Below are positions 1 through 7,616 of a stretch of DNA of 19,057 nucleotides, one piece after another. This DNA is from TMP-24 sp031376305 (lineage in GTDB: Bacteria; Pseudomonadota; Alphaproteobacteria; Rhodobacterales; Rhodobacteraceae). Below the pieces are notes generated by a model, which saw only the letters and a program-made list of their open reading frames with translations, did no database searches and was not told the DNA's origin. The DNA is taken from contig JANMDM010000067.1 in assembly GCA_031376305.1 (NCBI GenBank), forward strand, positions 1 to 19,057, given 5' to 3'. The first letter of the stretch is position 1. Every line of letters starts with the position of its first letter. The translations under genes were made by a program, and so were the position numbers.

Positions 1-978
1 TAAAATTCGCGCTTCGCGAAGCTGGTCAAGGAAGGCAAAAAGCGTCGGGCGTGCCGTCAGGAAATCGGCGCCCAGCGAGGTCAGGTCAACCAGCGCTGGA
101 TTGAACAGTGCAAGCTGCCGTTGTCTGTCAAAAATTGCCAACCCGACGGACAGATGCGCAAAAGTCTTGGTTAGCGTCTGGATGAATTCACGCAAGGACC
201 GTTCGGCCCGAACGATTGCGTCGGCAGGCGTCGCGCACCACAAAGTCGCATCGGCTGAATTATGCGCGGTGCAATCGAACCAACGCTCTCGGGCGTTGTC
301 CGGTCCAACAAACCGAAATCGCTTTGCGACGGGTCCACTGGCGGCACGGGGTCCGGTATCAAACAGCACCGGCAGCGGCCAGACAAGATCGTCACCGCTT
401 ATTTCGCTGGCAAGCCCCAGATAGGCTTCATTTGCCCAAAGTATCACGCCTTCGGCACCTGAGCGCCAGATCGGCATTGGCAGCACCCCCAGAGTTTCCC
501 GCAAGGCCGCAATTTCGTCCTCCTGTGCGCGCAGGCTTAGCCCGTCAATGATCACGCCCTGACCCTCGACTGAAAGATCCGTCACGGTCAGGCGGGCTAA
601 TCCGCCCAGACATTCGGCATGCAAACGAAAATGTGGATCTGATTGATCGTTCAGGTCGATTTCACCGCGCTCCGCCAGGGCGGCAATTTCCGACGTAAAC
701 GTAGGTATTTTTGGTGTAATGTAGGCCACCAGACGGTCCCATTCCGACCCCAATTGTGGCATGGCCGCAATCAGAGCTTTTGCCGGCGCTGTCGCGTCAA
801 CCAACGTCTGGTCGTCAAATAAAAACACCGAGGGCTCTATCTCTGCGCCCGTGCGCAGGGGCGTAACCTGCCGACGGCGGTTCGGTTGTTCCAAAGACGA
901 TACAAGCAAAAGCGCCGCGACTGCCGATGCTACGGATGCTGCAACAATCCCTGCAGCCATTATCAATTGGGTGATCAT
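1..978 (-). CDS. PAS-domain signalling protein, DivL-like (3' end cut by window edge)
   Basis: An open frame of 326 codons runs from the ATG at 978 to the window edge without a stop, so only the N-terminal part is present. Residues about 3-25 form one hydrophobic membrane segment. A soluble region follows, with a PAS-like stretch around residues 150-200 (PMPIWRSGAEGVILWANEAY) and a second around 275-326 (GLAIFDRQRQLALFNPALVD). I read this as the membrane-anchored multi-PAS protein that lies beside regB in Rhodobacterales and resembles DivL, the non-canonical kinase that tunes the CckA-ChpT-CtrA phosphorelay. The kinase-like domain would lie beyond the edge, so catalytic status cannot be judged. 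The ATG is preceded by GGTAAG as a modest ribosome site; a TTG at 997 is in another frame. A CtrA box lies 59 bases upstream of the start codon. The family assignment is from remembered sequence character; the DivL function is inference. Confidence 0.75.
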   Translation of the reverse strand, partial: MITQLIMAAGIVAASVASAVAALLLVSSLEQPNRRRQVTPLRTGAEIEPSVFLFDDQTLVDATAPAKALIAAMPQLGSEWDRLVAYITPKIPTFTSEIAALAERGEIDLNDQSDPHFRLHAECLGGLARLTVTDLSVEGQGVIIDGLSLRAQEDEIAALRETLGVLPMPIWRSGAEGVILWANEAYLGLASEISGDDLVWPLPVLFDTGPRAASGPVAKRFRFVGPDNARERWFDCTAHNSADATLWCATPADAIVRAERSLREFIQTLTKTFAHLSVGLAIFDRQRQLALFNPALVDLTSLGADFLTARPTLFAFLDQLREARIL

Positions 979-1035
979 GTCTTACCCACACTCCCAAAGC
1001 GCCGTCTGTCAGTGGCTTAACTGTTGGTAGGATGG

Positions 1036-1051
1036 GTTAACGGGCGGTTAA
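1036..1051 (-). promoter_or_regulatory. CtrA-binding box (TTAA-N7-TTAAC)
   Basis: On the minus strand the sequence reads TTAACCGCCCGTTAAC, which is TTAA, seven bases, TTAAC: an exact match to the full CtrA consensus. It lies in the 111-base gap between regB and the DivL-like gene, 59 bases before that gene's start codon, a usual promoter position. A further TTAA half-site is at 1017-1020. Binding is inferred from the motif only. Confidence 0.6.
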
Positions 1052-1089
1052 AATTTGATTGCGAAACAGTAGCCGTATCGAAAAACCTA

Positions 1090-2478
1090 TTAGGCAATCA
1101 GTTGGTTCAAGCCGTGAGGCGGCCCGTCTCCGGTTTCGATTTTCGGTCTTGGCCAGGTAACCTCGACAACCGCACCCTGCTTTAACGGACGCTCTTCGGC
1201 AGTCAGAAATGGGTCGGAAGCGTTTGAAAAGCGCAAGGTTGCCCCCGTGCGTTCTAAAAGCGTTTTAGCGATAAACAGGCCAAGGCCCATACCTTCGTAG
1301 CCGGAACGCGCAGCGTCTTGGATGCTTTCCTGAGGCCTGTGGCGCATGAAAGGGTCGCCGATCCTGCCGATCAAATGCGCAGGGTAGCCGGGGCCATCAT
1401 CTGTGATCCGTAACGCAATGCGGCTGTCGGACCAGTCCAGATCGATCCAGACATGCTCGCGCGAAAAGTCGACGGCGTTTTGGATAAGATTTCGAACACC
1501 GTGAATGACTTCGGGTCGGCGGGTGATAAGCGGCTGTTCGCCAGGCCGACCCGGCGGCAAATGCAGGTGAATCTGCGCTTTTCGGTGGCTATGTGGTTCG
1601 GCCGCCTCTTGCACGACAGCGGCAAAGGGGGCTGAGCGGAGGTGAAGGTCGTCCTTTCCCTTGCGTCCCATTGATTGCAAGATATCCCGGCAGCGATCGG
1701 TCTGCGCGCGGATCAGTTCCGCATCCTGGCGCAGCTCAGGATAGGCGGTCAATTCGTCAGCCAGCTCCGAGCTGGCAAGCATGATGGTGGCCAGCGGCGT
1801 TCCCAGCTCATGCGCGGCGGCGGCGACCACGCCGGACAGATCTGTCAATGCCTGCTCGCGGGCCAAGGCCATTTGCGTCGCCAAAAGCGCATCACTCATG
1901 GCCTGAAGTTCGGCGGTAACGCGGCGGGCATACAGTGTCAGGAAAATCACCCCAATTACGATCGCAAGCCAGAATCCAAAACCGAACAGCGGCGGCACCT
2001 GGACCAATGTGCCGTCATTCAGACGCAGCGGAACGTTGAAAATAGCAAGGGCGGACACCAGAGCTACGGTCAACACTCCCATGAACGCTGTTGACGGCCC
2101 CCGAAGCGCGGTCGCGGCAATGGTGGCTGGGGCAAGAAGCAACAACGCGAATGGATTGTCGAGGCCGCCAGTCAGAAACAAAAGCACCGCCAACTGGCAG
2201 CTGTCGAAGATCAGGATAGCCAGCGTTTCCATTTCCGATAGGCGTCGATTTTCGGGAAAGAGGAACCCAGAGATCAGATTGGCCATGACCGCAAAGCCGA
2301 CGATTGAAAGGCACATCAGTGGGCGGACGGCAATTCCAAAGAACCGCCAAGCAATTAGAATTGCGGCGACCTGGCCGATGATCGCCATCCAGCGCAATAA
2401 CACCAGCGTCTGAAGGCGCACCCAGTTGCTGCGGGCCGCGCGCCCATCGAAACTGAGAAAAGGGGTGTCGTCGGCCAT
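1090..2478 (-). CDS. regB: Redox-sensing histidine kinase RegB (PrrB)
   Basis: A 462-residue inner-membrane sensor kinase that phosphorylates RegA when the quinone pool is reduced or oxygen is low. Several hydrophobic helices span residues about 24-185. GGLDNPF (104-110) is the conserved quinone-responsive motif. The phosphoacceptor His223 lies in an H-box (AAAHELGTPLATI), and Cys263 in TDRCRDIL corresponds to the redox-active cysteine of RegB. The N-box (NLIQNAVDF, Asn334), G1 (DDGPGYP) and G2 (GMGLGLFIAK) ATP-binding motifs are all intact. I chose the ATG at 2478 because it gives the usual family length and N-terminus (MADDTPFLSFDG); an upstream start at 2568 would add 30 atypical residues and reach almost to the senC start. 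It is divergent from senC-regA-hvrA, as in Rhodobacter. Recognition is secure. Confidence 0.96.
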   Translation of the reverse strand: MADDTPFLSFDGRAARSNWVRLQTLVLLRWMAIIGQVAAILIAWRFFGIAVRPLMCLSIVGFAVMANLISGFLFPENRRLSEMETLAILIFDSCQLAVLLFLTGGLDNPFALLLLAPATIAATALRGPSTAFMGVLTVALVSALAIFNVPLRLNDGTLVQVPPLFGFGFWLAIVIGVIFLTLYARRVTAELQAMSDALLATQMALAREQALTDLSGVVAAAAHELGTPLATIMLASSELADELTAYPELRQDAELIRAQTDRCRDILQSMGRKGKDDLHLRSAPFAAVVQEAAEPHSHRKAQIHLHLPPGRPGEQPLITRRPEVIHGVRNLIQNAVDFSREHVWIDLDWSDSRIALRITDDGPGYPAHLIGRIGDPFMRHRPQESIQDAARSGYEGMGLGLFIAKTLLERTGATLRFSNASDPFLTAEERPLKQGAVVEVTWPRPKIETGDGPPHGLNQLIA

Positions 2479-2511
2479 CACGTGTCCAGTTGTCTCATCC
2501 TGATGGTTGTG

Positions 2512-2542
2512 ATTGATAGTCGCCTGCGGATCGGCGATCAAT
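2512..2542. promoter_or_regulatory. Interrupted dyad in the regB-senC divergent promoter region
   Basis: The 93-base gap between the regB and senC starts holds ATTGAT (2512-2517), CGCC (2521-2524), GGCG (2533-2536) and ATCAAT (2537-2542). These arms are complementary around an 8-base centre, with a 3-base interruption (AGT) on the left side only. Its central position suits an operator shared by both transcripts, for example for RegA autoregulation, but no protein can be assigned from sequence alone. Confidence 0.4.
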
Positions 2543-2571
2543 GCGCGTGGTTCATGGGGGTTGAACATCAG

Positions 2572-3213
2572 ATGGCTGTATCGACGAAAAGCATCGCGAT
2601 TGCCGCTGTAGCGACAGTGGCAATCATTCTGGTGGGGACCTACAGTCTGACCCGAAACAGCGTTGTCGATGCGCTTGATGAATGCAGAACGTCGAAGATC
2701 ATGGGCGGAACGTCGGCCATCGGCGGCCCTTTCGCCCTGATGGATGAGGATGGCCGTCAGGTGACGGATGCCGACGTGCTGTCAAAGCCGGCGTTGGTGT
2801 ACTTCGGGTATACCTATTGCCCCGATGTCTGCCCCGCAGATGCGGCGCGAAATGCCGAGGCCGTGGATGTGCTGGAAGAGCAAGGATATGAGGTGACGCC
2901 GGTTTTCATTTCCGTGGATCCGAACCGCGACACCCCTGAAGTATTGACCGAGTGGACGGACTTCATGCATCCGCGGATGATTGGCCTGACGGGTACACCG
3001 GAGCAGATCCAAGCCGCCGCCAAAGCCTATAAAACACTTTATCAGGTCCCCGAAAGCCCTGCTGATGACACCTATCTGGTCGACCACATGACGCAGACAT
3101 ATCTGATGCTTCCGAACAGCGGCTTCGCGGAGGTTTTCAGCCATGAAGACAGCGCAGATGTCGTTGCGGAAAAGACCGCTTGCTTTTTGGAAGCGACTAA
3201 GGCGTCAAATTGA
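2572..3213 (+). CDS. senC: SenC/PrrC, SCO1-family copper chaperone
   Basis: A 213-residue Sco-family protein: a thioredoxin-like, periplasm-facing, membrane-anchored factor needed for copper delivery to cytochrome oxidase and linked to Reg/Prr redox signalling. Residues about 7-25 form one hydrophobic anchor. The copper/thiol motif Cys83-x3-Cys87 (YTYCPDVCPADAARN) and the distal ligand His172 (VDHMTQTYLM) are present, as is the family motif DPNRDTPE. I place the start at the ATG at 2572, giving MAVSTKSIAIAAV directly before the anchor; in-frame ATGs at 2554 and 2482 would add residues without family support, and 2482 would overlap the regulatory gap almost to regB. It is the first gene of the senC-regA-hvrA series, with 55 bases to regA. 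Recognition is secure; the exact start less so. Confidence 0.94.
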   Translation: MAVSTKSIAIAAVATVAIILVGTYSLTRNSVVDALDECRTSKIMGGTSAIGGPFALMDEDGRQVTDADVLSKPALVYFGYTYCPDVCPADAARNAEAVDVLEEQGYEVTPVFISVDPNRDTPEVLTEWTDFMHPRMIGLTGTPEQIQAAAKAYKTLYQVPESPADDTYLVDHMTQTYLMLPNSGFAEVFSHEDSADVVAEKTACFLEATKASN

Positions 3214-3268
3214 CACCTGTCCCATGGCTGTCTGGAACCGACAGGACCTGATGTAAAAAGGGTAAGCG

Positions 3269-3823
3269 ATGACCGAAGGCGATTTCCCCGAACTTGGACC
3301 AGACCGATCGCTGCTGTTGGTTGATGATGATGTGCCGTTCGTAAGCCGCTTGGCGCGGGCCATGGAAAAACGCGGCTTCATTCCCGAAACAGCCGAGAGC
3401 GTTGCCGCCGGGCGCGCCATTGCTCAAACCCGCCCGCCCGCCTATGCGGTCGTCGATCTGCGACTTGAAGATGGCAATGGGCTTGATGTGGTGGAAGCAT
3501 TGCGCGCCCATCGCCCGGACTGTCGGATTGTCGTCCTTACAGGCTATGGCGCCATCGCAACGGCCGTTGCTGCGGTAAAATTCGGGGCAACCGACTATCT
3601 GTCAAAGCCAGCCGACGCCAATGATATTACCGCCGCACTTTTGACCAAGGGCGAAGCGCTGCCGCCGCCACCGGAAAATCCGATGTCTGCCGACCGCGTG
3701 CGTTGGGAGCATATTCAACGAGTTTATGAGTTGTGCGACCGAAATGTATCTGAAACGGCGCGCCGTTTGAGTATGCACCGGCGCACCCTTCAAAGAATAC
3801 TTGCAAAGCGCAGTCCCAAATAG
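3269..3823 (+). CDS. regA: Response regulator RegA (PrrA/ActR family)
   Basis: A 184-residue DNA-binding response regulator, partner of RegB. The receiver domain (about 14-125) has the acidic pocket in LVDDD (18-22, Asp20/Asp21), phosphoacceptor Asp63 (VVDLRLEDGNG), the switch Thr91 and Lys113. A four-proline linker (132-135) precedes a Fis-type helix-turn-helix at about 159-180 (NVSETARRLSMHRRTLQRIL), nearly invariant across alphaproteobacteria. Phosphorylated RegA controls photosynthesis, respiratory oxidase, nitrogen- and carbon-fixation genes in Rhodobacter. The ATG follows AAGGGTAAG as ribosome site. Length matches the family exactly. It follows senC in the same direction with only a short spacer, so co-transcription is likely. 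Confidence 0.97.
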   Translation: MTEGDFPELGPDRSLLLVDDDVPFVSRLARAMEKRGFIPETAESVAAGRAIAQTRPPAYAVVDLRLEDGNGLDVVEALRAHRPDCRIVVLTGYGAIATAVAAVKFGATDYLSKPADANDITAALLTKGEALPPPPENPMSADRVRWEHIQRVYELCDRNVSETARRLSMHRRTLQRILAKRSPK

Positions 3824-3896
3824 TGTTTCGGCCCTACCCAAAAGGATAGTCTTTCCCGGATTGTGTAATTTAATTTTTTCTGCAAAAATAGCCCGC

Positions 3897-3902
3897 TATA
3901 AT
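3897..3902 (+). promoter_or_regulatory. Possible -10 element (TATAAT) of an hvrA promoter
   Basis: A perfect TATAAT lies 22 bases before the hvrA start within an unusually A/T-rich stretch (about 3861-3902). The expected -35 position 17 bases upstream is only a T run, so the match is half-convincing. If used, the leader would be about 15 bases and contain the GAGGGG ribosome site (3910-3915). HvrA may then be made from its own promoter as well as from senC-regA read-through. Confidence 0.35.
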
Positions 3903-3923
3903 ACCAGTTGAGGGGATTAGCTT

Positions 3924-4238
3924 ATGAAAATCGATTTGGACGCACTGTCCCTGAAAGAACTAAAAGATCTGCATTCTCAGGTTGCCAAGGCAATTTCGGG
4001 TTATGAAGACCGCAAGAAGCAGGAAGCCATTGCTGTTCTTGAGGAAAAGGCGAGGGCGCTTGGCTTTACATTGAGCGATCTTGTGAGCGCGGCGCCGGTG
4101 CGCAAGCGCAAGCCTGCACGGGCGAAGTATGCCAACCCCGCAAGCCCTTCGGAAACCTGGACCGGGCGCGGGCGTAAACCGCGTTGGGTTGAGGCGGCGT
4201 TAAAGTCCGGGAAAGCTCTTGCCGATTTGTTGATCTGA
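3924..4238 (+). CDS. hvrA: H-NS-family nucleoid protein HvrA
   Basis: A 104-residue H-NS-type DNA-binding protein. The N-terminal half (about 5-50) is helical and suited to oligomerisation (SLKELKDLHSQVAKAI). A basic linker (RKRKPARAKY, 60-69) leads to the C-terminal H-NS motif TWTGRGRKPRWV (79-89), whose Arg-Gly-Arg at 82-84 is the minor-groove, AT-hook-like contact. In Rhodobacter capsulatus HvrA is encoded just after regA and activates photosynthesis genes in low light; the position here, 100 bases after regA, supports the name. GAGGGG eight bases upstream sets the start. Related Rhodobacterales proteins are often annotated only as H-NS histone family. Confidence 0.92.
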   Translation: MKIDLDALSLKELKDLHSQVAKAISGYEDRKKQEAIAVLEEKARALGFTLSDLVSAAPVRKRKPARAKYANPASPSETWTGRGRKPRWVEAALKSGKALADLLI

Positions 4239-4269
4239 GCCATTTTATGAATGGCCCGCGATAGGGCTC
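4237..4269. terminator. Weak hairpin between convergent hvrA and the HD gene
   Basis: GCCATT (4239-4244) pairs with AATGGC (4250-4255) around a 5-base loop. Alternatively GAGCC (4237-4241) pairs with GGCTC (4265-4269). There is no good T run, so it is a weak terminator candidate for hvrA. Confidence 0.3.
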
Positions 4270-4331
4270 TGTGATGCTTTTAGCGGGACAAATCGAAAGC
4301 GGTGCCTTGTGCGCTTTGGGTGACGCGCGCC

Positions 4332-4928
4332 TTAGCCTACCAGCGCGGCAAGCAAGGTTTTGTGCCGGGCCAGGAAATCTGCGCGCACCGCGATGGGGGC
4401 GCGCAGTTTGATTTCCAGGGCGTTGATGTCGCGATGCGGCGGCTTTCCAAAATACCGATCTGCCTCAGCCCGTGAAAACCCGGCAATTTGTACAGCTTCC
4501 AACCAAGCCGAGATCTTGTCGGCGCGTTTGATTTCGCGCTTCATTGCCGTTGGCAAGGTTGCGGGCAGGCCAAAACGCAGATGCACGGCCGCAGTCAGGC
4601 GTTCGTCCAATGCGCCGTAACCTGGCCCCACCGCAGCCTTGACAGGGCTGATCATGTCGCCGATCACATATTCAGGGGCGTCATGCAGAAGCGCCGCAAG
4701 CTGCCACTTGGGCGCAATGCCCGGATTAAGCCGGGTGAAAATCTGTTCAACCAGTAAGGAATGCTCTGCAACCGAATATGGCCAATCGCCAAAAGTCTGA
4801 CCATTCCAGCGCGCGACAAAAGCAAGGCCATGGGCAATATCCTCGACCTCGATGTCGACCGGGGTCGGGTCGAGCAAGTCCAACCTTCGCCCAGACAGCA
4901 TCCTTTGCCAGGCGCGCGCTTTCTGCAT
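4332..4928 (-). CDS. HD-domain phosphohydrolase, YfbR-like
   Basis: A 198-residue protein with the metal-binding pattern of HD-superfamily 5'-deoxynucleotidases: His56 (SVAEHSLLV), His82-Asp83 (LLHDAPEYVIGD) with Glu86 and Asp91, and Asp137 (RADKISAWLEA). The order and local sequence match Escherichia coli YfbR, which removes phosphate from deoxynucleoside 5'-monophosphates; the substrate here is not proven. The start at 4928 is set by GGGGAG seven bases upstream; the frame extends to 5039 but that extension has no ribosome site and looks non-coding. It is convergent with hvrA and divergent from the acyltransferase. I recall an uncharacterised ORF in a similar place between hvrA and ahcY in Rhodobacter. 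Confidence 0.85.
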   Translation of the reverse strand: MQKARAWQRMLSGRRLDLLDPTPVDIEVEDIAHGLAFVARWNGQTFGDWPYSVAEHSLLVEQIFTRLNPGIAPKWQLAALLHDAPEYVIGDMISPVKAAVGPGYGALDERLTAAVHLRFGLPATLPTAMKREIKRADKISAWLEAVQIAGFSRAEADRYFGKPPHRDINALEIKLRAPIAVRADFLARHKTLLAALVG

Positions 4929-5059
4929 ACCCTTCTCCCCTAATTTCGCGCTTCGTCTTGACGGAACAATTGTACGTGGCGCATGACTACGGTCGCTTGA
5001 GTTTACGTTTCGCATGATGGCAGCGGAAATCAAAGCCAAGGTGCCGGAGTTGCGGTTGG

Positions 5060-6148
5060 ATGAACAGAAAAGAAACCGTTCAGATTGAGGTCCTAAGGGT
5101 CTTTTGCATTCTCACGATGATGTGGGTGCATGTCAGCCCCGGCCTGGGGACGCCCTCTGTGATCGACGGTGGCACTTTTGACCTGGTGGGAGATGTTCTG
5201 GGGCAAACCCTTGGCCGCATCAGTGTCACTACGCTTAGCTTTGTCAGCGGCTATTTATTTTGGCTTTCCGGGCCTGAGAAGTCGATCTGGGAAATTTTCC
5301 GCAAAAGATTTGTTCGGATCCTGTTGCCGATGCTGGTTTGGAGCGCGATTTTCATTCTGATGGCGACAGTAAAGCAAGTGGTTTTTGAGCGGCAGTCTTC
5401 GGCGCTTCAATCTATCGGCGGGACGGAAATGGACATGGTCAATGCCCTGACCGGAATCACGGGAACAACCGCAAATGAATCACTGTTCTTTCTGCGGGAT
5501 CTGTTTGTAGCAACACTAATATTGCGCCTGGCTGCTCCCTTGATCCGCGTGCATCCGGCGTTTCTGATCGCGGTTGCAGTCGTCATCACGGTTTTGAATT
5601 GCACTGAGCCGATCCTTTTCCGCCCCATCATCCTTTTGTTCATGCTGATTGGCGCCACTGCGGCACAACAAAACCTAACGATCACCAGACTGTCCTCTCC
5701 CGGCATTTCGCTGACGCTTGGCCTATTGTTTTCCGTGATTGGGGCGTTCGCGTCTTCCGAGATCGTTCAGGATTCAACCATAGCTGAGCGCGCACTGGAT
5801 ATAGTGCGCCGCCTGGGCGTCGGTTTCATTATTATTACGATGATCAGCTCGGCGACTGAGCTGTTTCCAACGGAAAGGCTCGTGCAATGGGGGCGGAGCA
5901 GTTTTCTGGCCTATTTGATCCATGTGCCATTGATTGGCGTTTTGTGGGTTGTTTGGACGTCGCTTGTTGGGGATGAAAGACAAACCACCTACTTGGCCTT
6001 CTTCCTTGCGGCGCCATTCATAGTGTTTCGTCTAGCGGAATCTTTTGGGCAAATACTTGATCGCTGCCCCCATTCGATTCAATTGCTCGCACGAGGGCGC
6101 GTGATCCGTGGCGACGAAGCGCGGGATACCCAGGAAAACTTCCGCTGA
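5060..6148 (+). CDS. Membrane acyltransferase 3 family protein
   Basis: A 362-residue polytopic membrane protein. The opening segment EVLRVFCILTMMWVHVSPG carries the Arg13 and His24 typical of acyltransferase-3 (OafA/OpgC-like) enzymes that move acetyl or succinyl groups onto sugars of surface polysaccharide or periplasmic glucans. A second family-like block is SGYLFWLSGP, followed by FRKRFVRILLPMLVWSA. About ten hydrophobic helices extend to residue 335, then a basic C-terminal tail. The acceptor sugar cannot be inferred and no glycan genes are nearby. I counted 92 G+C in 180 bases (5461-5640), 51%, against 64% in a 180-base sample of ahcY, which suggests a recent arrival. GGAG lies about 10 bases before the ATG. 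Confidence 0.85.
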   Translation: MNRKETVQIEVLRVFCILTMMWVHVSPGLGTPSVIDGGTFDLVGDVLGQTLGRISVTTLSFVSGYLFWLSGPEKSIWEIFRKRFVRILLPMLVWSAIFILMATVKQVVFERQSSALQSIGGTEMDMVNALTGITGTTANESLFFLRDLFVATLILRLAAPLIRVHPAFLIAVAVVITVLNCTEPILFRPIILLFMLIGATAAQQNLTITRLSSPGISLTLGLLFSVIGAFASSEIVQDSTIAERALDIVRRLGVGFIIITMISSATELFPTERLVQWGRSSFLAYLIHVPLIGVLWVVWTSLVGDERQTTYLAFFLAAPFIVFRLAESFGQILDRCPHSIQLLARGRVIRGDEARDTQENFR

Positions 6149-6162
6149 TTGCCGTTCCGCGA

Positions 6163-6203
6163 CCTGAGTGCTATCAGGCGCAAAACCGGATTTTTTGCAG
6201 GAG
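6163..6203 (+). promoter_or_regulatory. Structured ahcY leader, possible translation control
   Basis: The 63-base gap before ahcY can form CCTGA (6163-6167) with TCAGG (6174-6178), and GCAAAA (6180-6185) with TTTTGC (6193-6198). The second arm touches the ribosome site GCAGGAG (6197-6203). CCTG at 6163-6166 could instead pair with CAGG at 6198-6201 inside that site. This is visible base pairing only; I do not recognise a known riboswitch class. Confidence 0.3.
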
Positions 6204-6211
6204 TACGGCAC

Positions 6212-7606
6212 ATGCCGAAGGACTATCTCGTCAAGGACATTGCTTTGGCCGCATTCGGCCGCAAGGAATTAGATATCGCCGAAACCGAAATGCCGGGCCT
6301 GATGGCATTGCGCGAAGAGTTTGGGGCAGCGAAACCGCTCAAAGGCGCCCGCATTGCGGGCAGCCTGCACATGACCATCCAGACGGCCGTGCTGATCGAA
6401 ACGCTGAAGGCGCTGGGCGCCGATGTGCGTTGGGCCAGCTGTAATATCTTCTCGACCCAGGACCATGCGGCGGCGGCGATTGCCGAGGCGGGTATCCCGG
6501 TTTTCGCCATCAAGGGCGAAACGCTGGAAGAATACTGGACCTATACCGACCGGATCTTCCAGTTCGGGACGGGCACCTGCAACATGATCTTGGATGATGG
6601 CGGCGATGCGACGCTGTATATCCTGCTGGGCGCACGGGTTGAGGCAGGCGAAAAGGGTCTGATCGACATGCCGACCTCGGAAGAGGAAATCTGCCTGTTC
6701 AACCAGATCAAGAAGCGCCTGAAGGAAACCCCCGGCTGGTTCACCAAGCAGCGCGAGGCCATCAAAGGGGTTTCGGAAGAAACCACCACCGGCGTTCATC
6801 GCCTGTACGATTTGCACAAAAAAGGCCTGTTGCCCTTCCCGGCGATCAACGTGAACGATTCGGTCACGAAGTCAAAGTTCGACAACAAGTACGGCTGCAA
6901 GGAATCGCTGGTCGATGGCATCCGCCGCGCCACCGATACCATGATGGCCGGCAAGGTTGCCGTGGTCTGCGGCTATGGCGACGTGGGCAAAGGCTCGGCT
7001 GCTTCGCTTCAGGGCGCTGGCGCACGGGTGAAAGTGACCGAAGTTGACCCGATCTGCGCATTGCAAGCTGCGATGGACGGCTTTGAAGTGGTGATCCTGG
7101 AAGATGTTGTCGCTTCGGCGGATATCTTCATCACCACCACGGGAAACAAAGATGTGATCCGCATCGAACACATGCGCGACATGAAGAACATGGCCATTGT
7201 CGGCAACATCGGCCATTTCGACAATGAAATTCAGATCGCCGCCCTGAAGAACCACAAATGGACCAATATCAAGGACCAGGTGGACATGATCGAAATGCCG
7301 TCGGGCAACAAGATCATCCTGCTATCTGAAGGGCGCCTTCTGAACCTTGGCAATGCCACGGGTCACCCGTCTTTCGTGATGTCGGCCAGCTTCACCAACC
7401 AGGTTTTGGCGCAGATTGAGCTTTGGACCAAGGGCAAGGATTACACGCCCGGCGTCTATATTTTGCCCAAACACCTCGACGAAAAAGTCGCGCGCCTGCA
7501 TCTGAACCGTATCGGCGTAAAGTTGACCAAGCTTCGCGCTGATCAGGCGGATTACATCGGCGTTGCCGTGGACGGCCCATTCAAATCCGAACACTACCGC
7601 TATTGA
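6212..7606 (+). CDS. ahcY: Adenosylhomocysteinase (SAH hydrolase)
   Basis: A 464-residue cytosolic enzyme that reversibly splits S-adenosylhomocysteine into adenosine and homocysteine, relieving product inhibition of methyltransferases. Visible signatures are SLHMTIQTAVLIETL (His53), the DDGGDATLY segment (128-136), SVTKSKFDNKYGCKES with Lys220, Asp224 and Cys229, the NAD-binding GYGDVGKG (254-261), HPSFVMSASFTNQ, and the C-terminal KSEHYRY that reaches the neighbouring subunit. It carries the insertion (about 150-190) found in many bacterial and plant enzymes. The start at 6212 follows GCAGGAG; a TTG at 6149 would add 21 residues without support. Strong hairpins follow. No LysR gene (hvrB) is adjacent, unlike in Rhodobacter capsulatus. 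Confidence 0.97.
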   Translation: MPKDYLVKDIALAAFGRKELDIAETEMPGLMALREEFGAAKPLKGARIAGSLHMTIQTAVLIETLKALGADVRWASCNIFSTQDHAAAAIAEAGIPVFAIKGETLEEYWTYTDRIFQFGTGTCNMILDDGGDATLYILLGARVEAGEKGLIDMPTSEEEICLFNQIKKRLKETPGWFTKQREAIKGVSEETTTGVHRLYDLHKKGLLPFPAINVNDSVTKSKFDNKYGCKESLVDGIRRATDTMMAGKVAVVCGYGDVGKGSAASLQGAGARVKVTEVDPICALQAAMDGFEVVILEDVVASADIFITTTGNKDVIRIEHMRDMKNMAIVGNIGHFDNEIQIAALKNHKWTNIKDQVDMIEMPSGNKIILLSEGRLLNLGNATGHPSFVMSASFTNQVLAQIELWTKGKDYTPGVYILPKHLDEKVARLHLNRIGVKLTKLRADQADYIGVAVDGPFKSEHYRY

Positions 7607-7616
7607 TAGCGAAAAT

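Noticed and set aside
979..1089. Possible terminator of regB in the gap before the DivL-like gene
   Set aside because: I found no stem followed by T residues; only the CtrA box stands out.
4958..4986. TTGACG with a CATGAC-like -10 as a promoter for the acyltransferase
   Set aside because: The -10 matches only three of six positions; too weak to list. The nearby palindrome ACAATTGT (4966-4973) is short and may be chance.
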